From Bidens hawaiensis (lineage: Eukaryota; Streptophyta; Magnoliopsida; Asterales; Asteraceae), in NCBI GenBank assembly GCA_021521415.1, contig JAIQDT010003856.1:248001-312000 (forward strand): a DNA stretch of 64,000 nucleotides, read 5' to 3'. This document shows, piece by piece, positions 35,657 through 45,912 of the stretch. Each line of letters opens with the position of its first letter. Position 1 is the stretch's first letter. The translations under genes and the position numbers were made by a program. The notes under the pieces are model-generated. The model worked only from the letters and a program-made list of their open reading frames with translations. It did not search any database and was not told the origin of the DNA.

Positions 35657-36610
35657 TTACGCGGCTGCTTCACCCTCCGCGGTTGCTTCTTTTTCTCCTT
35701 TAGCCTCCTCTGCATCCTTCACTCCACTCACACCTGCTCCGCTTGCATGACCCATCTCACCTTCTTCTTCATCCTCACCTCCACCCAAGTCAGACAGGGC
35801 TTTCTTCCACTACTTGATGTCCCATGAGGATTTGTCGAAAGATGGGTCATTAGCCTCAGTCACCAGCTTGATCCTAGCTTGGAGAACCAATTTAGCTGCC
35901 CAAATATTTACCTCGTTAGTAGCCCGATTGATCTCATCTTGCGTTTGGACTGCGAGTGTGGATGCATGATCCTCCGCCTGTTTCTTCTCCTTGGTCATTT
36001 TTGAGAGAGCCTTATCTTTAGTAGCAGTCATAGACCTCATCCTAGCAAGGGTCTCTTCATATTCTCCAACTATCCCCTCGTGCTGACCTCGAGCAGAGTT
36101 CACAGCATGTATAAGAAAATAAAACTAGCTCAGAAGAATCCTTAAACTATCGACGAAGGTTAAAAGAATAGGGGATCCTTACAGCGGTCAGCATCTTGAG
36201 CAACTGTTTTTCGGTGTCAAAGGGGTTCTCCGAATCAGATCTCTTCTTCCTCTTAGCTCTTGACTTGGCACGGGTTGTGACTGGACGGGGTTCAGATATC
36301 CGAGTGGACTTGGAGGTCTCCTTCTTTGTGAACATGCAGTCAATGTCTTCGAGTGAGAACTTGGATGCGGATTTCCCTGACTTCTGACCACCTGTAAATG
36401 AGGATCCACAGATAAGTTTGCAATTATATTTTTATAGTTATTGAAATTAGTTGTATAAATACTTACTTGACATGTCTGATTTTGAATATGACTCCTGAAT
36501 AGCATCAATAAACCTAGCTTGAAATGTTCTGATTGTAGGATCCAGTGATAAGAATTTCTTAATTTTCTCTTCGACTCTAGGCAGATCAGACAACAAACCA
36601 AAGTTTTCAA
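35657..36610 (-). pseudogene. Element B antisense gene, exons 2-4
   Basis: Minus-strand exons: exon 2 (36610-36467) encodes GLLSDLPRVEEKIKKFLSLD and TFQARFIDAIQESYSKSDMS. Intron 36466-36392 is GTAAGT to TTTACAG. Exon 3 (36391-36183) encodes SGKSASKFSLEDID and a basic PRPVTTRAKSRAKRKKRSDS stretch that could be a nuclear signal. The next intron begins GTAAGGATCC at 36182. Exon 4 encodes a coiled coil (VGEYEETLARMRSM, KMTKEKKQAEDHA) and an acidic Ala-rich tail to a TAA at 35657, with one TAG at 35810-35812. Exon 1 is at 48980-49563 across element D. Homologous to A's antisense gene; function unknown. Exon 1 resembles the family called putative gypsy-type transposon (PF04195), from memory. Confidence 0.75.
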
Positions 36611-36619
36611 CTACACAAG

Positions 36620-37029
36620 TGTAGGTTCCCTGGACGGATCTCACGAGATATCTCGATATACACAGGTGCGGAATCCCTGTGTAGATCGTTACGAACGTAG
36701 AACACAAATCACACGAACACACGTCAAACACACGTTATATATTAGCTCAAACACACGTGACGAATATCACAGTTACAGACACGTTACAGCTGAATAACCA
36801 AACAACCGAACCCTCGAACAACCTAAACCGATCTCACTTAAACAAGCCGTAACATCTAATATAAATACACAACAACTTCGCCTCAGGCGAAGTTGTCCAT
36901 AACTTCGCTTGTTCAACAAGTTCGCCTAGGCGAACTTGTTGACAACTTCGCTTGAACAAAAACATAAATAACATTACAGACTCGATTACAGACACTAGAC
37001 TATGAACTACTGACATTTATGCACCAACA
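36620..37029 (-). repeat. Element D 3' LTR, 410 bp
   Basis: Holds two inverted repeats made of the GGCGAA word: 36872-36896 (ACAACTTCGCC, 3-nt loop, GGCGAAGTTGT) and a perfect 30-bp palindrome at 36913-36942 centred on CGCCTAGGCG. Ends match the right copy. Confidence 0.92.
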
Positions 37030-37042
37030 GACTCCCCCTTGG
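37030..37042 (-). promoter_or_regulatory. Polypurine tract of D
   Basis: On the minus strand CCAAGGGGGAGTC directly precedes the 3' LTR. Confidence 0.85.
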
Positions 37043-37093
37043 CAGTAGCTTCATATCTTGATCTTTCAGCATCTGTCTTGTAACCCTGTATCT

Positions 37094-39952
37094 TCACGCG
37101 TGCACTCCTTCTCTAACACACACCGACACAACTCGTTGATACTTTCTTGCTTCGTCCTTCCAAGCTGGAATATAAAAGATTTTCTTCTCGTTAAGCACCT
37201 TCAGATCAGCTTGCGATAAGTTAACAAGATGCATCGGATCGTAAACTCTAAGAATCTCTTGTTCATCCTTATCTTCCATCACTGCCTCCGCTGTCTCACA
37301 ATCAACGAACCACCACTTTAGGTCTTTGAGCACATCCTTGGGCATAAGCTTCATCGGTACTTCTTTAAGGCACCGGATTGGTTTATACTTCATAACCATC
37401 CAAGGGTTTCCATCAGCTCTCAAACCTCTATCCTTGTCTTCAACAAGTTTCCCTTTCTGTGGTTTCAACAGCTCAAACTTCTTTTCCTTTATGCTCTCTT
37501 TCCATACGATTTTCCCTATGACTCTAGCCATATTATCGTCACTTCGATTGATCAACCCCAATCTGGCTAAGTCTTTAACCTCACAATCAGGCAGTGTGTT
37601 TAACGATCTCAACATTCTTCTAAGGTACTAAACTCCATCATATCGTTTAATCACAAAGAGCCGCAACTGCTCATCATAAATCCAGCATATAATCCCTTTC
37701 TTTGCTTCAGCATAGCCCTTAATATTGTAACTCTTTTTGAACATGGTAGGGACTGCCGGTTTCTTCGTTTTGACGAACCATTGAGCGTATCCTTCCTTCC
37801 ACCTCGGCTGCTCTTCCCATTCAGTATCTTCAACTGCCGTCTGATCACCCATATCGGCCTTCTCAACCTCTGGAATGTCATGTTCGACATTTTCCTCTAC
37901 TATCTCTCCTTCCTCAATCTCATTCTCAATCTCAATCTGCTCACCGATCTTCTCAATCACATCACTCGGCAGCACATCCTCATCAAACAATATATCATCG
38001 CTGAACATATCATCATCTAGCTCTTTCAACGCATCAATCACGTCATCACCTATATCCTCATCATCAACCAACACCACATCATCACCACCAGAACCACCAG
38101 CCGCGTCGGCAGACTCTCCCTGAGCTGTGGAAGTACCAAGAGCTAGAGTAGTTCTTGGCAACTCACCACCTGCATCTTTCGATGCATTGGGATCATCGTC
38201 TTTGTCATTCCTTCTTTTCGTCCTTAGCTCGTCGCCTTTACAGCTCATCTCCCCCTGAGATGCCAGGAACTCCTTCAAGGTATCTATAATTTTCCCATGC
38301 TCAACCAGGAGGGATGACTGTAGTTGATTTGCTTCTACTAGGCGTTGAATAGTCTTAGATTGCTCTGCCACGATCTGCTGTAGTGAAGCTATTCTCTCTG
38401 AGTCTGAAGTAGGCGTAGGCGAGACATCAGAAGCAGGCGTAACCGCAGGTGGTACCATACCTGATAATCCTGCAGTAGTGACGACCGTTGACTCTACAAA
38501 TCGTGCAGCAACCACCGACTGAGTAAGCGTTGGAGGTGGTAGAGACACAATCTCCGGAGTTGACATCTGGATAGTAGTGGTAGATGGAATGCCAGCAGAT
38601 GATGTAGCCACCACGGGAACATCCGCAGTGCTTATACTTGTAACCTGTACAGAAGTAGGAACGATAGACATACCAGACAGTGCAGCCGGAGCGAAACGTA
38701 CCATCCTTGAAGTCTCTCCAGCTCCCATACCTGCACCTGTCCTTTCCCGTCTTGAACGTCGTATCAGCTTATGTATATCTTCTTCCTCTTCTGACTCATC
38801 ATCATCCTCCGTCCTCTTTCTTTTCCCAAAAGTTCTCTCTCGAGACACCATCAACCGTCTCCCCTCATCCAGGATCTCATCCAATTCTGAGTCAGCCATC
38901 GACGTAGCTGCTCTAGTAACACTCACACCCGAACCTTGTGCAGCAGAGACCTGCACCTCTTCATGTGTATCAACTTGATCCATATTGAAATAACCTTGAC
39001 CTCCAAAGACAGCATCAAGATCTATATCCTCTGCAGCCGACACAACAGGCACAGCAGGGGCAGCTTGAGTTGCTCTTGCCTGTCGTGGTTGAGGATCTCT
39101 GAACTCGTCCCCAGCAGCAGGAACATACTCTGGGTTGATTAAAAACCCAAACAGTGGAGTATGCCTTAGACGCAGCTCAGGCTTGCTCCTCGCACTCGAA
39201 GTGCGGCATTGAGCGAAGATACGCTTGCTCACAGACTCCACGTATCTGATTGGTCGTCTCTGAGGTAGATTCGGAGCCACATGGTTCAATATCATCTGGA
39301 TGAAACGTGGATACATAATGAACCGCTCACGAGCCATCGCCCTCCTCTGTCTGTCAATCTCGTAAAAGACCATCTGACTAAAACTATAGCGTTTATTGTA
39401 AGTCAGTGCAGTCATTGCGGACTGCATGGTCGCTCCCATACCGTCGGTGCCCGCCTTCCTTCCTGACATGCAAACTATCATGACGTGCATAAGGAAGCGC
39501 CACTGATCAAGTAGAAAACCCTTCCGTCTCTGTGTATTGCCTAATGGACCAGAATAGCCCATTAGAAGAAACGCTCCATCACGAAACGGAGCCACAAACT
39601 CAGTTGGGTCGTCCCTCGTCTCTTCTCCAAACCGTAACGCCACTCGGATCTGTTCAGAATTGAACCGAACCTCTTGACTGTTCACAGTCGCTCGCATGAC
39701 CGGGGGCTCAACACGACAATCGTATTCTACCGTCTGCCAGAAATCCTCGATATTCGGTAAGGATATCGGCAGAGTCGTCGTGATAGCATGAAATATCCTC
39801 GAGCGTATGAGGAAAGTTATGATATCGCGGTAATCTTCCACACCGCTTGCCTCCGGGTCTAAGGTAATGTACATATTGTGACCCGGGAAGAATTGCCGTT
39901 GGTTATCACCATCGTCTCCTCCTGCACCTCCAGCACCAGCTACTGCAGCCAT
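37094..39952 (-). CDS. Large ORF downstream of copia pol (774 aa, then one stop, then 173+ aa)
   Basis: ATG at 39952 opens 774 codons to a TAG at 37628-37630; the same frame continues with YLRRMLRSLNTLPDCEVKD to 37094. The N-terminal domain (residues 25-300) has YITLDPEASGVEDYRDIITF and LPNIEDFWQTVEYD. A middle zone is acidic and basic (DDDESEEEEDIHKLIRRSRR), residues about 540-590 form a coiled coil (SLQQIVAEQSKTIQRLVEAN), and a long acidic zone precedes a C-terminus with WKEGYAQWFVKTKKPA. It occupies the position of the env-like gene of Sireviruses, but I see no signal peptide or membrane segment. Function unknown. The TAG may be a single nonsense change, since the frame is otherwise open for 950 codons. 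No other copy in the window allows comparison. Confidence 0.8.
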
Positions 39953-41241
39953 ATCTGCAACAAACGAACCAAGTTAGATAAACGTAAAGACATAGCACAA
40001 GTTCGCTTTGTTACCATGAGCGAAGTTGTGATAATCTGTATAGGCGAAGTTAAAGTTGAGGCGAAGTTGGGAACAACTTCGCTTCATCTTTAAGTTCGTC
40101 TAATAATTTTAAAATTTTAACAGGTCCAGGCGAAGTTAATGACAACTTCGCCTCACCACAACATCGCCTCAGGCGAAGTTGAGCATCAGGCGAAGTTACG
40201 GATAACTTCGCCTAAACCTTAACTTCGCCTGAAACTGAATCGGCGACAGTAAGGTTATCGAACATCGAGTATCTGATGTTTCGGCTAGTTTAGACGATTA
40301 AGTAGACTAGACTACATGATATTAAGGCAATCTGGACGATCAGTTTGCTCATGAACACGTAAAAGCTTGTTTTGAAATCGGGTATAGGTTTCGAACGTCC
40401 GAGGTCGTTAACCGGGTGTCGAAACAACCTAGGAATGACGACATCGAACATCGAGTATAACATATAGAACCCGAACACACCTTGAACAATGAATGAAATC
40501 GGAAACAAAAGGATAATCGGATGAAAAATTCCGGATAAGTTCGCTGGGTATAAGTTCGCTGAATTGAAAAATATGAACTGTGACTCTTGAAAATCCTTAT
40601 ATAGGGGCGAAGTTATACAGGCGAAGTTACGGATAACTTCGCCTAGGCGAAGTTATTCACAAGTTCACCTGTTCAACAACATCGCCTATATTTACAAAAT
40701 CAACCCTTAAAATTTGAATATTTTGCATTTAACTTTTAAAGGTTTCCTTTAAGAATTAAATAATACGATCAAGACCAAGTAACCAGTTATAAAATCATAA
40801 AATACATAAGTACGAAAAACTTTAAAAAATTAAAGAATTAAAGTACAAGGGATCAAATTTTAGTCTCGATAGGGACTACTACGTTTTAGAAAAGATCCGA
40901 ACAGGAATCATACTAACTACGTGACTGTCACATAGATCCGTGTTTAGCTGTATTATGACATAAGGAAACAGGTTGTAAGCAGGTAAATAACTTAAGATGG
41001 TTTTCATCGTTTCTGTGATACGAGTTAAGTTCAATTTAGCCTCAAAATTTAAGTGGGCAACAACTCAGAGATTATGATGCCTCCTATCTATTCTCAAAGC
41101 GTATTTGGCTTTCCCCAAGTCACCTCGAATTGACTTCGACCCTTAGTTTGTAATTACTCTTCATCTGCTTCCCGTTCTCTTTCTTATTCCATGATTAAGA
41201 AGTCTTGATATCTTTAACTCTAGAATGTCTCAATAACTGAT

Positions 41242-41287
<46 letters not shown>

Positions 41288-42045
41288 CAAACATTCTTGT
41301 AGACTTCCGAGTAGTAAACAACTGCAAGTCCCGAATCTGGATCACTGCAGTTTCTTAAAACGCTATCTTCACGGGAATCAGAACACTTATGGGCTCGTGT
41401 ATGACTGGGTAATTGCTTTTCTGCCTATCATTCGGAAAGATATATATGAAGACATGCAAAACTCTTAAGGAGTTTCCACGTAAAATCGAGTAGATTTAGT
41501 TTGTATCACATCTACTTTTACGCACCATAAAAAGTTACCATGACATACAATGACTGTCCTAAAGCCTTTTAAGCCTAATAACTTCACTAGTTAAGCACAC
41601 AGAATCAGTATATGTATCATTTTCCAAGGTTGGATCAATTTTCTGTTAAACATAGCAAACGAACTTCTTGCGAAGTAGAAGACTTGAAAAATAATTTCAT
41701 TTCCCTTTTTAAAAAAAAATTTAACATTGATCGCCCCGACCAAAACAAAGTCTTCAGGTAAACGGCTATCCCGAAGATCCAATGGATCAGCTGGACCGAC
41801 CACATACTAGTATGTGTTCTTATAACTAAGTATGATCGACTAACTTTTCAGCGAAAGAATGAAAACTCATCATAAACCGCCCCGGTCACTGTCAGTCATC
41901 TGGTTAATGGCTATCCTTATATTCTACAAGTAGAAATGAGGACCAAACATATCTTAAGACATGTCCTTCAAACTGAGGTAACCGACATAATTTTAAGCGA
42001 TAGTGACGTTTTTTTTTTTTTTTTATATATGCACAAAAAGCATGG
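39953..42045 (-). other. Element D spacer between pol and the extra ORF, with motif clusters and poly(A) runs
   Basis: Noncoding apart from a possible 72-aa hydrophobic frame (40508-40290). Clusters of GGCGAAGTT / AACTTCGCC lie at 40015-40235 and 40545-40690. Minus-strand A-runs: 41 bases (41285-41245) and 16 bases (42024-42009). No other gene is seen. Confidence 0.75.
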
Positions 42046-45000
42046 TTACTCGGGATTGATCATCCCATTTAGTTCAATAAGGTTTTGAAATCTGGATTTG
42101 TCAAACGCTTTAGTATATAAATCAGCGAAATTATCAAGCGTATCCACCTTTTCAAGAACAATCAGTTTCTTCTCAGCACAATCCCGTATAAAATGATGAC
42201 GTATGTCAATATGTTTAGTTTACTGTGTTTCACGGGATTGTTAGTTACTGAGATAGCAGCTGTGTTATCAATGCAAATAGGAGTAAGTAAGAAATTCAGA
42301 CCATAGTCGCGCAACTGTTGTTGAATCCAAAGAACCTGAGAGCAGCAGTTGGATGCTGCCATGTATTCTGCCTCACAGGTTGAAATTGCGACTGAAGTCT
42401 GCTTCTTGCATTGCCACGACACCAATCTGCCACCAAGAAACTGACATCCTCCAGGTGTAGACTTCCGACTCTGATTGCACCCTCCATAATCAGAATCCGT
42501 GTAAGCGACCAGCTCCAAGTCTCCTCCTCTCGGGTACCACAACCCCAGCTTCGGCTTGCCCTTGAGATACCGCAGTATCCTCTTCGCACCCTTCAAATGA
42601 GATTCTTTTGGATTTGCCTGAAAACGTGCACAAAGACAAACAGCAAACATTATATCAGGCCTAGAAGCAGTTAAGTACATTAAAGAACCTATTATAGCCC
42701 GATATTGAGTTGGGTCCACATCTGCATCACCGACTGATTCAGCACCCAATTTGTGATTGTTTCAGATTGGAGTTTCATATGGAGAACTGTCCTCCATCTT
42801 GAAGCGTTTGAGCACATCATGAACATACTTCGTCTGATGAATGAACATCCCGTCCTTCTTCTGATCAACCTGCAATCCTAGAAAGAAAGTTAGTTCACCC
42901 ATAGCACTCATTTCAAACCTTTCTTCATGACGGCCTCAAAATCTTGACACATGGAGACTTCTGATGCAGCAAATATAATGTCATCCACGTAGACTTGCAC
43001 CAGCAGGAAGTCGCTTCCATCTCTTTTGAAGAACAACGTGCTATCAATTTTCCCTCTTTCAAAACCATTTTCGAGCAAGTAATCTGATAAAGTTGAATAC
43101 CAGGCACGAGGTGCCTGATGTAATCCATATAACGCCTTGCTCAATTTGTACACGTGATCTGGAAAGTCTGGGTCAGGAAAAACCGGAGGTTGCTCAACAT
43201 ACACAACCTCATCAACTTTCCCATTCAAAAACGCACTATTCACATCTAGCTGAAATACCTTCATCTTTTCATAAGCAGCAAACGCCAAAAACAATCTTAT
43301 GGCTTCCAACCTGGCGACAGGAGCGAACACTTCATTATAATCAATCCCCTCTTGTTGATTAAAACCTTTAACGACTAGCCTCGCCTTATTCCTTATAATG
43401 ATCCCCTTATCATCTCTCTTGCACTTAAACACCCATTTTGTGCCTATAGCATGCACATTCTTTGGTTTTTCAACCAAAGTCCAAACTTCCATCTTCTCGA
43501 ATTGAGCCAACTCTTCTTGCATGGATTCGACCCACGAGCTGTCCTTTAAAGCCATTTGATAATTCTTCGGTTCAATCTGGCTTATAAAGCAGGTGTACAG
43601 GCATTCATTGATTATTCCTGTCTCCTTAATGCTTGTATAAACACAGGTGTGCTCATTCAAGCTACTTCTAGTTTGTACACCGGAGGACACATCACCAATC
43701 ACATTCTCCAAAGGGTGATCTTTATGAATTCTCGTGGTTGGTACAGAACCGACATGCAAATTGTCTTCCAAGTTAGAAGAGAGCTCGTCAATGGTTGTTT
43801 CATGCTGAGAGTGAAATGGATTGAAAAATTCTTCTTCAGTCGAGGCAGCAGGGGTACCGATAGTGTTTGATGAGGAAGGTTGACATTTATCAATCAGCTG
43901 TCTTTGTAATAGAATGTCTTCCTCATCAAGGATCATCTTCGTTGCAACTCTCTCTTCTTCTTCAGCAATATCCAAAAACGGTACGTTAAAAGACTTGAAG
44001 AGTTTAACATAGTCGAAAAACTCAGCAGGTCCGTTGCTTGGTTTTGGCGGTTGGTAACTTGTGATATCGGTGTTACACACCACCTCAACCTTGCTGGTCG
44101 ATGTATTGAAGACACGTCTGTTAGGAGTCCCAACAACATAACCGACTAAGATTCCTTCATCGGCTACTTCACCAAATTTAGAATTTGTCTTCAAAATCGA
44201 ACAAGGGGACCCGAATGGTTCAAGACCACTCAAATTGGGCTTTCTCCCATGCATAAGCTCGTAACAAGTTTTATTAAGCCTCTTAACCGTTAAGACTCTG
44301 TTCAGGACATAACAGGCTGTAGCAACAGCTTCAGCCCAGAACACCACAGGAAGCCTCGAGTCAGCCAGCATTGTTCTGGCTCCTTCTATTAACGTTCTAT
44401 TCTTCCTGTCTGCCACTCCATTCTGTTGCGGTGTATACGGAGCGCTGTATTGGTGTTCAATCCCTCTCTGAAGGCAGAAGATCTCCATCTCAAAATTCTT
44501 GAACTCCGTTCCATTGTCACTTCTGATGAACTTAACCCTCTTATCCATAACGTTCTCAACTTTGGTAATCAAATTCTTCACCATCTGAGCCGTTTCATCT
44601 TTCGATTTCAGGAAATACACCCACGAATATCGTGAGTAGTCATCAGTGATCACCAAGCAATAAGAAGTACCTTATAGACTTTTTGCATTCACGGGACCGA
44701 AGAGATCCATGTGAAGCAGTTCTAGAGTACTGGCAATAGAGTTGACCTTCTTGGTGAGATGGGATTTCTTGTGCTGCTTTCCCTTTTTGCACGTAATACA
44801 TTTGTCTTCAAAATTGAAACTTTTTAAGGGAACACCCAGCACAAGCCCATTCCTGACAATGTGGTTCATCTTCCGAAGATGAATGTGTCCCATTCTCCTG
44901 TGCCACAGTTCGGACTCCGTTTCGCTCGCTTTTGACATAAGGCATGAAACTTCCGTGGCTGTTTCAATAGACCTCATATCCATAGTATAAGTATTTCTAT

Positions 45001-45912
45001 CACGTGGAGCCTTCATCAAAATCCACTCTTCTGGTATCTGAAAACCAGGCTTTAACACAATTGCCTCATTCTTCATGAAATGAACGGTATACTCCTTATC
45101 ACAAATCTGTGATACACTCAGCAGATTGTGCTTCAACTCTTCTACAAAGTTCACATTCTCAAGAGTCATCTTTCCATTCGACACCGTTCCTCTTCCAGTA
45201 ATTTTGCCACCACTTTCACCGGCAAAACTAACTCTCCCTCCTTGAACAGGTTTTAAATCGTATAACAAGTATTTGTTAACCGTCATGTGCCGGGAACAGC
45301 CGCTATCTACAACCCAAAGATTGTGGGCAGCCCTGTTCAACTGTTCCTGCACAATAAAGCAAAAGATTAGAATTTTGGGACCCAAGACCAATTGGTCTTG
45401 GATCTATACATCCCGAACTTTGGCTTTTCACAGTTAGTATTCGCAAAATTTCTGTAAGCCCTATTAGGAAACCACCTTGGAGATTGAGTGTGGGACCTTC
45501 CAAACCTAAGTGAATTGAAAGAATTATATCTTGTGGTTTGGTTATTTGCATTGTAAAACTGAGGTTTGTTTCTGTGAAAACCTGAATTAGTTACATTTCG
45601 AAATTTTGAATGGTTTTCATTTTTAATAGTATTAGTCTTATTCTCAGTTTTATTAGGCCTCACACCTCTGAATCGCGGCTTCAGAGGGCAATCTGCAACA
45701 AGATGTCCTAATTTATTACACCTAAAACAACACCTATGCTCCACTTTCTTTTCAAAGGTTGTTTTGAATCTCGAGGCTGTGTTACCGGCCGTTCGTTTCA
45801 CATAAGGTGGGACGTACGGGTTTAGTGGAGTACTTTTCTTATTAGTTTTATCTTTTTCTCCACCAATGGGTAACACATTCTCCTCTTTTGTTTTACCTGA
45901 TTCGGACGACTT
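42046..45912 (-). pseudogene. pol: Element D copia pol (protease, integrase, RT, RNase H), several breaks
   Basis: In minus-strand order: a second zinc knuckle CCFRCNKLGHLVADC (about 45740-45700), in frame with gag after a TAG at 45913-45915; a phase change near 45380; protease WVVDSGCSRHMT; integrase zinc part ending CITCKKGKQHKKSH; and a TAA at 44672-44674. Then the integrase core (DDYSRYSWVYF, RSDNGTEFKN, QQNGVADRKNRTLIEGAR) and RT with VFQLDVNSAFLNGKV and the catalytic YVDD. A frameshift near 42918 and a stop near 42765 follow. RNase H (YTDSDYGGCNQSRKSTPGG, STCEAEYMAAS) has a one-base loss near 42215, and the conserved end NGMINPE stops at 42046. The order protease-integrase-RT-RNase H defines copia. 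Catalytic residues survive, but at least five breaks prevent a full product. Confidence 0.9.

Noticed and set aside
38577..38978. 133-aa plus-strand frame opposite the 774-aa ORF
   Set aside because: Shadow of the minus-strand ORF; Ser/Thr-rich because it is the complement of Asp/Glu- and Ala-rich codons.
45360..45400. Possible intron acceptor TTTATTGTGCAG at the phase change between D's Gag and protease
   Set aside because: Looks like a splice acceptor, but no donor could be placed and D's pol has other frameshifts; decay or ribosomal frameshifting is simpler.
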